A stretch of 64,000 nucleotides of DNA from Kitasatospora arboriphila (lineage in GTDB: Bacteria; Actinomycetota; Actinomycetes; Mycobacteriales; Mycobacteriaceae), in assembly GCF_000717275.1 (NCBI RefSeq), contig NZ_JNYV01000003.1, positions 496,001 through 560,000 on the forward strand, given 5' to 3'. Below are positions 18,423 to 30,431 of this stretch, in pieces (position 1 is the stretch's first letter; the number at the start of each line of letters is the position of its first letter). The position numbers were made by a program, and so were the translations under genes. The notes beneath the pieces were generated by a model. It made no database searches and was not told where the DNA came from. It saw only the letters and a list, made by a program, of their open reading frames with translations.

Positions 18423-19312
18423 AGACCGAACTCCGTGCCGGTCTCGCGCTCTGCGAACTCCCACAGCAGGCCGGCGGTCCGGAAGTCGCAGGCCTTCGGG
18501 GTGCGCCCGACCAGAACCGGATCGCCGCGCAGGCCGAACCGACCGTCGGGTCCGACGTATGCCCCCGACGGCACATCGGGATTCATCGCGTACAGCGTGA
18601 CCGCCGCGCCTTGTTCCGGCGTGTTGGCGAGCACTGCGCCGGCGGCCTCGATCACTTTGTCCAGAGGTGCGATCCCGGTGACCCCGAGGATGCCGGTGGT
18701 GGCCCATCCGGGGTGGGCGATGGCAGTGGTGATCGTCGAACCAGCCTTGCGCAAGCGACGATCGAGTTCGAGTGCCCACAACATGTCGGCCAACTTGGAC
18801 TGCGAGTACGACGTGGGGCGTGTCCACGTGCGGCGCTCGAAATGTGGATCGTCCAGGTTGATCTCACCGGTCTTGTGCGACGTGGATCCGACGATCACGA
18901 CGCGCTCGGCGATCTGGGGCAGCAAGAGGTTGGTGAGCGCGAACGGTCCGAGGAAGTTGGTTCCGAGCGCCATCTCGAACCCGTCGACGGTGGTACGCCG
19001 CTCCGACGCCATCACGCCCGCGTTGTTGACGAGGATGTCGAGCGGTCCGAGACCGTCAGCGCAGCGACGAACCGAGGACAGATCGGCCACATCGAGTTCG
19101 ACGACCTCGGTGAGGGCGCCGCTGGTCTCGTCGGCGATCTGCTCGGCACGCTCCTTGCCGCGATCGAGATCCCGTACCGCCAGCACCACCTGGGCCCCGA
19201 CACGCGCCAGTCCACGCGCGGTTTCCCATCCGATGCCGTTCGTGGCACCGGTGACGACAACACGCTTGCCGTCCATACGTGGCAGGTTGGCCACCGACCA
19301 GCGGGTTTTCAT
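18419..19312 (-). CDS. short-chain dehydrogenase/reductase, retinol-dehydrogenase-like
   Basis: 297 residues from ATG 19312 (M-K-T-R-W-S). The NADP motif is T-G-A-T-N-G-I-G, followed by N-N-A-G-V-M, the catalytic Ser in V-G-S-T-S-H and Y-S-Q-S-K. The C-terminal extension (P-D-V-P-S-G-A-Y-V-G-P-D) is typical of the mycobacterial oxidoreductases annotated as retinol or light-dependent protochlorophyllide reductase-like. The substrate is unknown. It is divergent from mfd with a 111-bp gap. Confidence 0.86.
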   Translation of the reverse strand: MKTRWSVANLPRMDGKRVVVTGATNGIGWETARGLARVGAQVVLAVRDLDRGKERAEQIADETSGALTEVVELDVADLSSVRRCADGLGPLDILVNNAGVMASERRTTVDGFEMALGTNFLGPFALTNLLLPQIAERVVIVGSTSHKTGEINLDDPHFERRTWTRPTSYSQSKLADMLWALELDRRLRKAGSTITTAIAHPGWATTGILGVTGIAPLDKVIEAAGAVLANTPEQGAAVTLYAMNPDVPSGAYVGPDGRFGLRGDPVLVGRTPKACDFRTAGLLWEFAERETGTEFGL

Positions 19313-19423
19313 GCGGCCTAGCGTAACTGCCGGTCTCCGGCGACGAGGGTGTTGCCCGGGTTTCGTTTCGGTCCACGACGGTCCCGACCCGGCGGGCCTT
19401 GTTCGCACCCGTAAACTGGTCGT

Positions 19424-22400
19424 GTGACTGGGCCCTCTGCTGCATTTTTCACGGGACAGCTGTCGGGTTTGGCGCAGATCGCGGCGTCGGACGTGGCCAT
19501 GACCGGAGTGGTGGCCCAGCTGGGAGCCCCGGAATTGGAGCTGGTGGGCCCACCCGCCGCCCGGCCGTTCCTGATCTCGGCAATGGCCGCGGCCTCCCCG
19601 GATCCCGTGCTTGTCGTCGCGGCGACCGGACGCGAAGCCGATGAGCTCACGGCCCAACTTCGGGACATGATCGGCAAGAGGGTCAGCAACTTCCCCTCGT
19701 GGGAGACGCTGCCGCACGAGCGGTTGTCGCCGTCGGCGGACACGGTCGGCCAGCGGCTACGAGTACTGCATCGCCTCCGGCATCCCGAGGACAGCAGCTA
19801 CGGTCCGCCGCTGAGCGTGGTGGTCACCACTGTGCGCTCGCTGGTGCAACCGATGGCCCCGGGACTCGGCGACCTCGACGCGATCACCCTGCGTGAGGGA
19901 GCGGAGGTCGACTTCGATGCATTGATCGAGAAACTGGTCGAACTCGCCTACGCCCGTGTCGACATGGTCGGCAAACGAGGCGAGTTCGCGGTGCGCGGTG
20001 GCATCCTCGACGTGTTCCCGACCACCACCGATTACCCGGTGCGCGTTGAGTTCTGGGGCGACGAGATCACCGAGCAGCGCGCCTTCTCGGTTGCCGACCA
20101 GCGCAGTCAGCCCGAGGTGGACATGAAGCTCGTCCACATCCATCCGTGCCGCGAACTGCTGTTGACCACCGGGGTTCGGACTCGTGCGGCAGAGCTCGCA
20201 GGGGAGATAGCCGGGACCGGCAACGATGTCGAGCGTAGTTCGACCGGACCGCTGGTGGAGATGCTCACCAAGCTCTCCGACGGGATCGCGACCGAGGGCA
20301 TGGAAGCGCTGATCCCCGCACTTGTCCCAGGGCAGATGCAACTGCTCACCGAGGTGATGCCGGCGGGCACGCACGTGCTGGTCTTGGATCCCGAGAAGGT
20401 TCGTACCCGCGCCTCGGATCTCGCCCGCACCGGCGCCGAGTTCCTCGAGGCGTCGTGGACTGCTGCCGGTGGCGGGGCCGACGCCCCGATCGACCTGGGA
20501 GGCATCCTGCATCTGGAGGCCAGCGCATACCGGTCGCTCGGCGAGGTCCACACGCAGACCGTCGACGCCGAGCGGCCGTGGTGGACGTTGAGTCCGATGG
20601 GAATGGGCATCGAACTCGCGGTCACGCCCGGGCCCGCACCGCGCGGAGACCGCGACGAACTCTCCAAAACCTTTGCCTCCCTGCGTCTTCACATCGGCGC
20701 GGGTAATCGCGCCGCTGTGGTCGCGGCCGGCGCCGGAACGGCTGAGCGCCTGGTGGAACGACTGGGCGAGGCCGAGGTGGCGGCGCGACTGGCCGAGCCG
20801 GGCTCCGTTCCCGAGCCGGGTGTGGTGTCGGTGCTGCGAGGCGCGCTGACCTCGGGACTGGTGTTGCCCGATGCGGGCCTGGTGGTCGCCACCGAAGCCG
20901 ACCTCACCGGTGCGCGGGTGACCGGCGCCCAGGACGGGCGACGACTTCCGGCCAAGCGCCGCAACCAGGTCGACCCTCTGGCATTGAACGCCGGTGACAT
21001 GGTGGTGCACGATCAGCACGGCATCGGCAAGTTCGTCGAGATGATCGAGCGGACGATCGGCGGCGCGCGCCGCGAATACCTGGTCATCGAATACGCACCG
21101 AGCAAGCGTGGTCATCCCGGCGACAGACTGTTCGTTCCGATGGACTCGCTCGATCAGCTGTCGCGGTACGTCGGCGGTGAGGCGCCCTCGCTCTCGAAGC
21201 TCGGTGGGTCGGACTGGCAGAACACCAAACGTAAGGCGCGCAAAGCTGTTCGCGAGATCGCCGGCGAATTGGTGCAGCTGTATGCGGCCCGGCACGCCGC
21301 GCCCGGATACGCGTTTGCACCCGACACCCCGTGGCAGCGGGAGATGGAAGACGCCTTCGGATTCACCGAGACCATTGATCAGCTCACCGTGATCGGCGAG
21401 GTCAAAGGCGACATGGAGCGGCCGGTCCCGATGGACCGTGTGGTGGTCGGTGATGTGGGCTACGGCAAGACCGAAATCGCCGTCCGCGCGGCGTTCAAGG
21501 CCGTGCAGAGTGGCAAGCAGGTTGCGGTGCTGGTGCCCACAACCATTCTCGCGCAACAACATCTGCAGACGTTCACCGAACGAATGTCCGGGTTCCCGGT
21601 CACGGTGGCAGGCTTGTCCCGTTTCACCGACACCCGCGAATCACGCAAGGTGACCGATGGTCTGGCCGATGGCAGCATCGACATCGTGGTCGGCACCCAC
21701 CGATTGCTGGCCTCCGGTGTGCGGTGGAAAGACCTCGGCCTGGTCGTGGTCGACGAAGAACAGCGCTTCGGCGTCGAGCACAAGGAGCACATCAAGGCGC
21801 TCCGTACCCACGTGGACGTTCTGACCATGTCCGCCACGCCGATTCCGCGAACGCTGGAGATGTCGATGGCCGGTATCCGCGAGATGTCGACCATCCTGAC
21901 GCCGCCCGAGGAACGGCACCCGGTTCTCACCTATGTCGGTGCGTATCAGGCGAAGCAGGTCGCGGCCGCGATCCGGCGTGAGTTGCTGCGTGATGGTCAG
22001 GTGTTCTACGTGCACAACCGGGTGAGCACAATCGACAAGACCGCGGCGTCCATCAAGGAGATGGTGCCCGAGGCCAGGGTCGTGGTGGCACACGGCCAGA
22101 TGGGCGAAGACCTTCTCGAGCGCACGGTCACGGGTTTCTGGGACCGCGAATACGACGTCCTGGTGTGTACCACCATCATCGAGACCGGTCTCGACATCTC
22201 GAATGCGAACACCCTCATCGTCGACCGTGCGGAAGTGCTCGGACTGTCGCAGCTGCACCAGTTGCGTGGCCGCGTCGGTCGCAGCCGCGAACGCGGTTAC
22301 GCCTATTTCCTGTACAACGGCGACAAGCCGCTCACCGAGACCGCCTACGAGCGGTTGTCGACCATCGCGCAGAACAACGAATTGGGCGCCGGCATGGCCG

Positions 22401-23086
22401 TCGCCCTCAAGGACCTCGAATTGCGCGGCGCCGGAAACGTTTTGGGTGCCGAACAGTCCGGCCACGTCGCGGGGGTCGGGTTCGACCTCTACGTGCGACT
22501 CGTCGGCGAGGCGGTGGAGGCCTACCGGGCGGCCGCGGACGGCCGGCCGATCGCGACCGAGGAAGACCGCGAGGTGCGGATCGATCTGCCGGTGGATGCG
22601 CACATCCCGGTCGATTATGTCGATTCGGACCGGTTGCGCCTGGAGGCGTACCGCAAGTTTGCCGCCGCGGACTCGGCCGAGGAGATCGGCGGGGTGGTGG
22701 ACGAACTGGTCGACCGTTACGGTCCGCTGCCCGAAGAGGTCGCACGGCTGGTGTCGGTGGCCAAGCTGCGGATGCTGGCGCGCGAACTGGGGGTCAAAGA
22801 GGTGGGTGTGGCCGGTAGCCAGATCAAGATCTCGCCGCTCAAACTCATGGATTCTCAACAGGTCCGAATCAAACGGATCTACCCGAGCGTGGTCTATCGT
22901 GCGACCACCGGCGTGGTCGGCCTGCCCATCCCACGTACCGGCGGCATCGGCAGCGACCGGGTCCGCGACGTCGAGTTGGTGCAGGTGGTTGCCGATCTCC
23001 TGCTGGTTGTCGACGGTCGCACCCCGGGCTCGGTCAACATGCGTGCGGCCGTTCCTGCGGCGGCCGGCACGGCAGGTGGCACGTGA
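19424..23086 (+). CDS. mfd: transcription-repair coupling factor
   Basis: 1220 residues, full length. Mfd removes RNA polymerase stalled at lesions and recruits UvrA. The N-terminal UvrB-like module begins after residue 20 and includes F-P-S-W-E-T-L-P. The RNA-polymerase-interacting domain starts near residue 525 ([14 protein letters not shown]). The translocase has Walker [10 protein letters not shown] near residue 677 and D-E-E-Q-R-F-G near 775, then S-A-T-P-I-P-R-T-L and the TRG region with E-T-G-L-D-I-S. The C-terminal TRCF domain closes the protein. The mazG GTG overlaps its stop (GTGA), as in mycobacteria. Confidence 0.97.
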   Translation: MTGPSAAFFTGQLSGLAQIAASDVAMTGVVAQLGAPELELVGPPAARPFLISAMAAASPDPVLVVAATGREADELTAQLRDMIGKRVSNFPSWETLPHERLSPSADTVGQRLRVLHRLRHPEDSSYGPPLSVVVTTVRSLVQPMAPGLGDLDAITLREGAEVDFDALIEKLVELAYARVDMVGKRGEFAVRGGILDVFPTTTDYPVRVEFWGDEITEQRAFSVADQRSQPEVDMKLVHIHPCRELLLTTGVRTRAAELAGEIAGTGNDVERSSTGPLVEMLTKLSDGIATEGMEALIPALVPGQMQLLTEVMPAGTHVLVLDPEKVRTRASDLARTGAEFLEASWTAAGGGADAPIDLGGILHLEASAYRSLGEVHTQTVDAERPWWTLSPMGMGIELAVTPGPAPRGDRDELSKTFASLRLHIGAGNRAAVVAAGAGTAERLVERLGEAEVAARLAEPGSVPEPGVVSVLRGALTSGLVLPDAGLVVATEADLTGARVTGAQDGRRLPAKRRNQVDPLALNAGDMVVHDQHGIGKFVEMIERTIGGARREYLVIEYAPSKRGHPGDRLFVPMDSLDQLSRYVGGEAPSLSKLGGSDWQNTKRKARKAVREIAGELVQLYAARHAAPGYAFAPDTPWQREMEDAFGFTETIDQLTVIGEVKGDMERPVPMDRVVVGDVGYGKTEIAVRAAFKAVQSGKQVAVLVPTTILAQQHLQTFTERMSGFPVTVAGLSRFTDTRESRKVTDGLADGSIDIVVGTHRLLASGVRWKDLGLVVVDEEQRFGVEHKEHIKALRTHVDVLTMSATPIPRTLEMSMAGIREMSTILTPPEERHPVLTYVGAYQAKQVAAAIRRELLRDGQVFYVHNRVSTIDKTAASIKEMVPEARVVVAHGQMGEDLLERTVTGFWDREYDVLVCTTIIETGLDISNANTLIVDRAEVLGLSQLHQLRGRVGRSRERGYAYFLYNGDKPLTETAYERLSTIAQNNELGAGMAVALKDLELRGAGNVLGAEQSGHVAGVGFDLYVRLVGEAVEAYRAAADGRPIATEEDREVRIDLPVDAHIPVDYVDSDRLRLEAYRKFAAADSAEEIGGVVDELVDRYGPLPEEVARLVSVAKLRMLARELGVKEVGVAGSQIKISPLKLMDSQQVRIKRIYPSVVYRATTGVVGLPIPRTGGIGSDRVRDVELVQVVADLLLVVDGRTPGSVNMRAAVPAAAGTAGGT

Positions 23087-23733
23087 CCGAACGGCCCAGC
23101 GGCTGGGAACTTCTCGCGGCCGTCGAGCTGATGGACCAACTGCGCCGCGACGGCCCGTGGGAGCGGGAGCAGACACATGAGTCGCTGCGCCGGTACCTTG
23201 TCGAAGAGACCTACGAACTGCTCGACGCCATCGACTCCGGCGACCGCGACCACCTGCTCGAGGAATTGGGCGACATCCTGCTGCAGGTGCTTTTCCACGC
23301 CCGGATCGCGGCCGACCGGCCCGATGACCCCTTCGACATCGATGATGTGGCAAGGGCTTTCACCACGAAGATCTCGGCTCGCACCCAGGGTGTGCTCAGC
23401 GGAAACGAGATCGACCTGCAGACCCAACTCGAGGAATGGGAGACCCGAAAGGCGGCGGAGAAGGCCAGGGGATCGGTACTCGACGGCATCGCCACCGGTC
23501 AGCCGGCCCTGGCGCTGGCGCAGAAGGTACTCGAACGCCTTGCCGCTGCCGGTTTTCCGGACGACCTCATTCCCGATGCCGTACGTTCTGTCCGGGTGGT
23601 TGCCGACGGGCCGAGTGTCGAGGACGGCCTGCGCGCAGCGGTCCTCCAGTTCATGGCCGACGTCCGCGTTGCCGAGGCCGCAGGGCCGGGGCCGAGAACA
23701 GCGGAGTTCTGGCGCACCAACCTCCCCCGATAA
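23083..23733 (+). CDS. mazG: MazG-family nucleoside triphosphate pyrophosphohydrolase
   Basis: 216 residues. The metal-binding pattern E-E-T-Y-E-L-L-D-A followed by [13 protein letters not shown] (EExxE...ExxD) defines the all-alpha NTP pyrophosphatase domain. It hydrolyses abnormal NTPs such as 5-OH-dCTP in mycobacteria, which fits its coupling to the repair gene mfd by a GTGA overlap. The C-terminal half is a short helical tail rather than a second full MazG domain. It is followed by the dispersed hairpin element at 23742. Confidence 0.93.
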   Translation: MTERPSGWELLAAVELMDQLRRDGPWEREQTHESLRRYLVEETYELLDAIDSGDRDHLLEELGDILLQVLFHARIAADRPDDPFDIDDVARAFTTKISARTQGVLSGNEIDLQTQLEEWETRKAAEKARGSVLDGIATGQPALALAQKVLERLAAAGFPDDLIPDAVRSVRVVADGPSVEDGLRAAVLQFMADVRVAEAAGPGPRTAEFWRTNLPR

Positions 23734-23741
23734 CCCGATTT

Positions 23742-23792
23742 TGGTGGGTTGGGGTGAGCCCGACCTGCGGATTCACTCGCCCGAACCCACCA
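23742..23792. repeat. 51-bp dispersed hairpin element, copy 1
   Basis: Left arm 23742-23758 (TGGTGGGTTGGGGTGAG) and right arm 23776-23792 (CTCGCCCGAACCCACCA) match at 15 of 17 positions. The element lies between the convergent mazG and efeB genes, where it could work as a bidirectional terminator. A closely similar element is at 32485-32535. The two share both arms and the inner words GGTGAGC and GACCTG. Confidence 0.75.
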
Positions 23793-23809
23793 TTTCCGGA
23801 GGGCTGGGG

Positions 23810-25156
23810 CTATTCGAAGAGGCGCTGACCCCAGTATTCGCCCTCGTTGACCCCGGGTGGGCAGGCGAACAGTGCACTGCCGGTGTGCATCAGATACTCC
23901 ATCATCGCGTCCTTGGTGGAGAGTGCACGCTGCATGGGGACGAACTGTTTGTGCGCGTCGCGGCAGTAGGCGATGAAGAACAGACCGGCGTCGAGGTGTC
24001 CGAAGCCGTCTGAACCGTCGGTGAAGTTGTAGCCGCGGCGCAGGATCCGCACGCCGTTCAGGTTGTTCGGATGTGCCAGGCGCACATGGGCATTGCGGGC
24101 GATGAGCGGTCCGGTGCCGTCGCCGATCGCGAAGTCGGGTTCGTCGAACTCGTCTACTTTGCCCAGAGGGGCGCCGTTGCCTTTGAAGCGGCCGACGATC
24201 TGTTCCTGTTCCAGGAGCATCGCCCGGTCCCACGGTTCGATATCCATCCGGATACGCCGGGCCACCAGGTACGACCCGCCGGTCATCCACTGTGCGCCGG
24301 CAGGGTTGTCGCCCTCGGCCACCCAGACGTGCTCGTCGAGGGCCTTGGTGTCGGTGGCCTTGATGTTGGCCGTTCCGTCCTTGAAGCCGAACATGTTCCG
24401 CGGTGTCGCCTGCGATGTGGTGGTCGACGACGTGCGACCGAAACCGAGCTGCGACCACCGCACGCTCACCACGCCGAACCCCATCCTCGCCAAGTTCCGG
24501 ATTGCGTGCACGGCCACCTGCGGATCGTTCGAGCAGGCCTGAACGGCGATGTCGCCGAAGCTACGGGTGCGCTCGATGGCATCGGCGACAAAGGGTGGGA
24601 GGTCAACCAGCGCAGCGGGTTTGCGGTCGGCGATGCCGAAGCGGTCCACCCCGGCGGGATTGGACGCGCTCGGCCCGAACAGGCCGGGCCCGAAGCCGAT
24701 GGTGAGCGTCAACGATGCAGCGGACAGGCCGATGGCCTCGCCGGTGTCGGCCGGGGGCGTGTAGTCGCCCATGTCGAGAGCACCGCCTTCGACGGTGTCG
24801 AGACCGCGGGTCATCCGCTCGGCCGCGGCGGTCCAGCGCCGCAGCATGTCCACCAGCTCTTGTCGGGAGTCGGTGATCACGTCGAACGAGGCGAAGTGCA
24901 GGCGGTCCTGGGCCTCGGTGCTGATGCCCGCCTGCCGTTCGCCGTAGAACGGGACGATGTGGGCGTTGGCGTCGGCCTGCGATTCGGCTGCGGTAAACCG
25001 TCCCACCGCAGCGCCGCCGACGGCCGCAGCTGCGACCGCACCCACGCCGGCCGCACCCAGCACCACCCGGCGGGTCACGCCGGACTGGTGTCGGGGCTGC
25101 TCGGACGGGGTGTTGGCCGGTTTGTCCTCGGCCCGCTTGTCGTCGGGTCCGTCCAC
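23810..25156 (-). CDS. efeB: Dyp-type haem peroxidase of the EfeUOB iron system
   Basis: 448 residues. A Tat signal (T-R-R-V-V-L-G-A-A-G) directs the folded protein out of the cell. The Dyp motif G-F-K-D-G-T-A-N-I lies near residue 255 and D-G-T-G-P-L-I-A-R-N-A-H-V later; the proximal His and distal Arg region R-R-G-Y-N-F-T-D is present. In the EfeUOB system EfeB oxidises ferrous iron or strips iron from haem at the cell surface. The GTG start overlaps the efeO stop by one base (TAGTG), so it is the last gene of the efeU-efeO-efeB operon. Confidence 0.94.
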   Translation of the reverse strand: MDGPDDKRAEDKPANTPSEQPRHQSGVTRRVVLGAAGVGAVAAAAVGGAAVGRFTAAESQADANAHIVPFYGERQAGISTEAQDRLHFASFDVITDSRQELVDMLRRWTAAAERMTRGLDTVEGGALDMGDYTPPADTGEAIGLSAASLTLTIGFGPGLFGPSASNPAGVDRFGIADRKPAALVDLPPFVADAIERTRSFGDIAVQACSNDPQVAVHAIRNLARMGFGVVSVRWSQLGFGRTSSTTTSQATPRNMFGFKDGTANIKATDTKALDEHVWVAEGDNPAGAQWMTGGSYLVARRIRMDIEPWDRAMLLEQEQIVGRFKGNGAPLGKVDEFDEPDFAIGDGTGPLIARNAHVRLAHPNNLNGVRILRRGYNFTDGSDGFGHLDAGLFFIAYCRDAHKQFVPMQRALSTKDAMMEYLMHTGSALFACPPGVNEGEYWGQRLFE

Positions 25157-26376
25157 TACTGACCCATCACAAGCCCCGGAACCAGGCTCAGGCTCTGCGA
25201 CAGCGCATCGATCTGGTCGGAGAACGCCTTGCGCGCTTCTTCGGGCACCTGGTCGTACGACTTGTATCCGTCACCTTCGCGGTACTGCTCCACGGACTGC
25301 CGCACGGTGGCGAACTGTGCCGTGATCTTGTCCATCAGTTCGGGATTCTTGGCGGCGATGATGGGCTGCATCGCAGCGATCAGCGTCTCGGAACCATCGA
25401 CGTTGGCTGCGAAATCCCACAGGTCGGTGTGGCTGTAACGATCTTCCTCGCCACCGACCTTCGTGGCCGCGACCTCATCGATGAGCGCCTGCGGGCCCTT
25501 GACGAAAGAGCCTGTCTCGAAGGTGAAGTCGGGCTTGTCGACCTCGGTCTTGAGCTCGTTCACGTTGGCCAGCAGTTCGTCCGCGGCCTTGTCTGCCTCC
25601 GTCTTGTTGTCTGTCTTCTGGGCGTTGTCGAAATCGGCCTGGGTCACATCACCGGGATTCTCGCCCACGTCGGACTGCTGCGGCGGCCAGAGGAAACGCT
25701 CGAGACGGTGGAAACCGGTGAACGGCTGGGCGCCGTCTTCGGTGTCATCCCACCGCATGTCGATTGCGGGGTCGAGGTCGGGGAACGACTCGGCAACCGG
25801 CTCGATCCGCTCGAAGAATGTGCGGGTGAGGCCGAACTGCGCCTTCGCGGCCTCCAGGTCGCCCGACTTCACGGCCTCGACGAAGGTGGCGGTCTGCGCA
25901 GCGAACCCGTTGACCTGCCCGCGCACGTAGTCGAGGTAGCTGGCCTTGGCCTGTTCGACGTCGGCCGGGGCCTTGGCCTTCTCCTTCGTCTCCCCGGTGA
26001 CCTCGAGTTGTTTGCGGATACCGGTGCCCACCATGCCCGGTTTGCATGCCGTCTCATACGTGCCGGGTTCGACGATCTCGACCGTTAGCTTTCCGGTCAG
26101 ACCGGGACCGATGTTCTCGACCTCGCCGAGCACCCGGTTGTTGTTGCCGTACACGTAGAACTCGGTGATCTTGTTGCCGTTGTTCGTCACGTTGAACGAC
26201 ACGTCGCCGGTCTGGGCGTCGGTGGCCGCGAGGTCGCAGCTCTCATCGGTGGAGGTCACCGCGATGTCACCTTCGGACGGCTCCGACTTGTCGGTGCATG
26301 CCGCGAGGAACACGGGGCCGGCGACAGCCGCGCACATGAGTGCAACGACTTTCGTGGCTCGGGTGGGATTCTTCAA
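25156..26376 (-). CDS. efeO: iron uptake lipoprotein EfeO (cupredoxin plus M75 peptidase-like domain)
   Basis: 406 residues. The lipoprotein signal ends in V-F-L-A-A-C. An N-terminal cupredoxin-like domain (about 30-130) follows, then the M75 'imelysin' domain with the metal-binding H-x-x-E motif (H-R-L-E-R-F-L-W). The protein captures iron outside the membrane and hands it to EfeU. The order efeU-efeO-efeB on one strand, with gaps of 45 bp and a one-base overlap, indicates a single transcript starting at the IdeR-like box upstream of efeU. Confidence 0.95.
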   Translation of the reverse strand: MKNPTRATKVVALMCAAVAGPVFLAACTDKSEPSEGDIAVTSTDESCDLAATDAQTGDVSFNVTNNGNKITEFYVYGNNNRVLGEVENIGPGLTGKLTVEIVEPGTYETACKPGMVGTGIRKQLEVTGETKEKAKAPADVEQAKASYLDYVRGQVNGFAAQTATFVEAVKSGDLEAAKAQFGLTRTFFERIEPVAESFPDLDPAIDMRWDDTEDGAQPFTGFHRLERFLWPPQQSDVGENPGDVTQADFDNAQKTDNKTEADKAADELLANVNELKTEVDKPDFTFETGSFVKGPQALIDEVAATKVGGEEDRYSHTDLWDFAANVDGSETLIAAMQPIIAAKNPELMDKITAQFATVRQSVEQYREGDGYKSYDQVPEEARKAFSDQIDALSQSLSLVPGLVMGQ

Positions 26377-26421
26377 GGGGGTGCTGCCTTTCTTGGGTGG
26401 CGCGAGGAGACCGGGCGTCGA

Positions 26422-27315
26422 TCAGACGGTGGCCGAGGTGGGGGTCGGTGCCGTGGGAGTGGCGGGATTCTTGCGCCTTGTCGGCCACAGGAACGCGGTC
26501 ATGACGATGACGAGGTAGGCCGCCCAGCCGACCACCTGGAGCACGGTGGGATCGGGCCGGAAGTTGAAGATGCCGGCCAGAACCGTGCCATACCAGGACG
26601 TTTGGTCGTAGTGGTCGGTGATGTCGAAGGCGATGTTCGACAATCCCGGAATCCAGTTGACGGTCTGCAGTGCACGGATCGCGTAGGCGAGCATCCCGGC
26701 GGCCACGAACACCAGGAACGCGCCGGTATAGATGAAGAACTTCTGGAAATTGATCCGGACGGTTCCCTGGTACAGGAGGACGGTCAGCGCCACCGCCCCG
26801 ACCACGCCGATGATCAGGCCGATCAGGGGCCAGTTGCTTCCCGATGTGTTCTCCGCGTACCCGACCATAAGGAGGGCGGTCTCGACGCCCTCGCGACCGA
26901 CGGCCAGGAACGACAGCAGGACAACCGCGCCGGCCCCCACTTCGAGGGCCCGGGTCATCGACTGCCTGAGTTCACCGGAGATCGACGCCGCGGCCTTCTT
27001 CATCCACAGCACCATGAACGTCACGATGACCACTGCGGCCAGTGACGTCACTCCCGCGATCGCTTCGGCGGTGAGTCCGGTGAGGGTGGAGGTGCCGTAG
27101 TGGATGGCCGCGAAGATGATCAGCACCATGGCGACCGCGGCGCCCACCCCGAGCCACACCCATTTCAGGGCGTCGCGGCGGTCGGACTTCACGAGGAACG
27201 CGACGAGGATCATCACGACGATCCCGGCTTCGAGGCCCTCACGCAGACCGATCAGCCCACTGCCGAACAGCTGTGTCCCCACCGATGGTGCCGAGCCGGT
27301 GTCAGCCAGGTTCAC
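26422..27315 (-). CDS. efeU: FTR1-family iron permease EfeU
   Basis: 297 residues and about seven membrane helices. Both R-E-x-x-E iron-binding motifs of the FTR1 family are visible: R-E-G-L-E-A in the first helix and R-E-G-V-E-T in the middle. It moves ferric iron across the membrane after oxidation. It is the first gene of the operon. The start region (M-N-L-A-D-T-G) lies 25 bp from a 19-bp palindrome that resembles the IdeR/DtxR box, pointing to repression by iron. Confidence 0.95.
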   Translation of the reverse strand: MNLADTGSAPSVGTQLFGSGLIGLREGLEAGIVVMILVAFLVKSDRRDALKWVWLGVGAAVAMVLIIFAAIHYGTSTLTGLTAEAIAGVTSLAAVVIVTFMVLWMKKAAASISGELRQSMTRALEVGAGAVVLLSFLAVGREGVETALLMVGYAENTSGSNWPLIGLIIGVVGAVALTVLLYQGTVRINFQKFFIYTGAFLVFVAAGMLAYAIRALQTVNWIPGLSNIAFDITDHYDQTSWYGTVLAGIFNFRPDPTVLQVVGWAAYLVIVMTAFLWPTRRKNPATPTAPTPTSATV

Positions 27316-27339
27316 GGTGCGGGCTCCTCGTGCGTCAGA

Positions 27340-27358
27340 TTAGGGTCGCGTTGCCTAA
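27340..27358. promoter_or_regulatory. IdeR/DtxR-like iron box upstream of efeUOB
   Basis: TTAGGGTCGCGTTGCCTAA is 19 bp, the same length as the mycobacterial IdeR box (consensus half-sites TTAGG and CCTAA). Both half-sites are perfect; the centre is divergent. The site lies 25 bp upstream of the efeU start, where bound repressor would block transcription under iron-replete conditions. Confidence 0.8.
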
Positions 27359-27574
27359 TTCGGCGATCGTACAGCCAGATTGCAGGAACTCCGAGCGGCT
27401 CCCGAGAGTTGGTTGGCCGGGTGTGCACGCGCGCTACCTGCGAATACGGACATATCGGGCATAGTGGTCGGGGCGCGTGACGGGGCATCGGCGATTCGTT
27501 GCCATGTCGCCGGAGATGTGTCGGGCACAGTGGGTGAGTGACCGGTGAGCGGTTGACGAGAACGGAAGTGGGGA

Positions 27575-28357
27575 ATGACGGTGGTGCCTTCGCGACGGCG
27601 ACGACCCCGAATCGGTATTCGGTCGACCGCCGGACGGACAGTGGCTGTCACGGCCATCGCCTCGGCGATGTTCCTGACCGCAGGCTGCCTCGACCTGCCG
27701 TCGAAATCGAAGGTCGCCATCCCGGAGGGCATCCCGCCCAATCCGGGTGCGCCCGTTCCCTACATCGACATCAACACCCCCGGGCGCACGGCAGAACTGC
27801 TGCGCGACTGGGCGACTCCCATCTCTGAACAGACCCGGATCCCGTTGGTGGCACTGGAGGCGTACGGCAATGCCGCGGAGATCCAGCGCCAGCAACACCC
27901 CGAGTGCGGCATCACCTGGACCACTCTCGCCGGGATCGCCGGGGTCGAGAGCAAACACGGGCGCTATCGCGGAGCCGACATCGCGGCGAACGGGGACGTG
28001 TCCCCGGAGATCCGTGGTGTTCCGCTGGACGGGACGCAGGGCAACGCGACCATCAACGACACCGACGGCGGCGTTCTCGACGGTGACGACCAGCTCGACC
28101 GCGCGATGGGACCTTTCCAGTTCATCCCCACCACGTGGGAACGCTTCGGCGTCGACGCGAACGGTGATGGGCGTGCCGACATGGACAACATCGATGACGC
28201 AGCGCTGTCTGCGGCGCGCTACCTCTGTGTGTCCGGCGGTGACATGACCACTCCCGAGGGTTGGGAGAACGCGGTCAAGGTCTACAACAACTCGATGCAG
28301 TACGTACTGGATGTCCGCGACCACGCCAACGCCTACTCGGTCAACGTCGCCTACTGA
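27575..28357 (+). CDS. lpqU: LpqU-like lipoprotein, lytic transglycosylase fold
   Basis: 260 residues. After an Arg-rich start the lipobox F-L-T-A-G-C places the acylated cysteine at C38. The body is a lysozyme-like/SLT domain with the catalytic Glu in G-V-E-S-K-H-G and the family segment M-G-P-F-Q-F-I-P-T-T-W-E-R-F-G. It ends with the usual D-A-A-L-S-A-A-R-Y-L-C. It likely cleaves peptidoglycan glycan strands at the outer face of the membrane. The place between mazG and eno matches M. tuberculosis lpqU (Rv1022), apart from the inserted efe operon. Confidence 0.92.
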   Translation: MTVVPSRRRRPRIGIRSTAGRTVAVTAIASAMFLTAGCLDLPSKSKVAIPEGIPPNPGAPVPYIDINTPGRTAELLRDWATPISEQTRIPLVALEAYGNAAEIQRQQHPECGITWTTLAGIAGVESKHGRYRGADIAANGDVSPEIRGVPLDGTQGNATINDTDGGVLDGDDQLDRAMGPFQFIPTTWERFGVDANGDGRADMDNIDDAALSAARYLCVSGGDMTTPEGWENAVKVYNNSMQYVLDVRDHANAYSVNVAY

Positions 28358-28494
28358 CCGATTCCCCGCCGCCTTGATTTCGCGCCGTCTCGATTTCCCA
28401 CCCTCCCGGTCGGTGAGTCAAGTCGGTACGGCGAGGGGTTGGGCACTAGTCTTTGTAGCGATACTCGCCGCACCCGCGATGGTGCGTGCGCTGA

Positions 28495-29817
<1,323 letters not shown>

Positions 29818-29843
29818 TCGGTACCGAACGGGTTGATGGATCG

Positions 29844-30431
29844 ATGATGATGGCCGAGAGACGAAACCGGAGGCGAGGCGGCTCCGATGCGCCCCGCGGG
29901 AACCGGAGACGGACCTCGGCCGACGTGAAGCACGGGCCATCGCGCTCCGGGTCACGAGGTGCGCCCAGTCCTGGGCCCGCCCGTTCCCGGAGCGCGAATA
30001 GGCAATCCGCGGCATCGTCGACGGCGTTCCCCCGTACCGCGTCGGCACTCTCCTCGCGGTGGGAGAACATCAACCCGAAGCGGGCAGTGGTACTCGCGGC
30101 GGTTCTGAGTCTTCTGGCGCTGACCTTGGCGGTGCCCATGCGGACGTATTTCTCGCAGCAGACCGAGTTCGACGAACTCCGCGCCAGCAACGCTCAGCTG
30201 CAGGTGCAGGTGCAGGAGTACGAGGAGAAGGTGGCCGAGCAGAACGATCCGGCCTATATCGAAGCGCAAGCCCGCGAGCGTTTGCAGTTCGTGATGCCGG
30301 GGGAGAAGCCGCTGCTGATGCAGTACCCGGTTCCTCCCGAGAAGACAGATGAAGAACGTGAAGCCGAGAGGGTGGCGGCCAACCCTTGGTACACGACCCT
30401 GTACAACTCGATCTCGGTTCCCGAGAAGTGA
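29844..30431 (+). CDS. septum formation initiator (FtsB/DivIC family)
   Basis: 195 residues. A long basic, Ser/Arg-rich cytoplasmic tail (1-75) precedes one membrane helix (A-V-V-L-A-A-V-L-S-L-L-A-L-T-L-A). A coiled coil follows (Q-T-E-F-D-E-L-R-A-S-N-A-Q-L-Q), then Y-I-E-A-Q-A-R-E-R-L-Q-F-V-M-P-G-E, the DivIC signature. It probably joins FtsQ and FtsL at the divisome. It corresponds to Rv1024. Three ATG codons in tandem (29844, 29847, 29850) could each start it. The stop overlaps the next ATG (TGATG). Confidence 0.9.
   Translation: MMMAERRNRRRGGSDAPRGNRRRTSADVKHGPSRSGSRGAPSPGPARSRSANRQSAASSTAFPRTASALSSRWENINPKRAVVLAAVLSLLALTLAVPMRTYFSQQTEFDELRASNAQLQVQVQEYEEKVAEQNDPAYIEAQARERLQFVMPGEKPLLMQYPVPPEKTDEEREAERVAANPWYTTLYNSISVPEK

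Noticed and set aside
19757..21562. Long minus-strand frame inside mfd
   Set aside because: Antisense shadow; mfd is full length with all helicase motifs.
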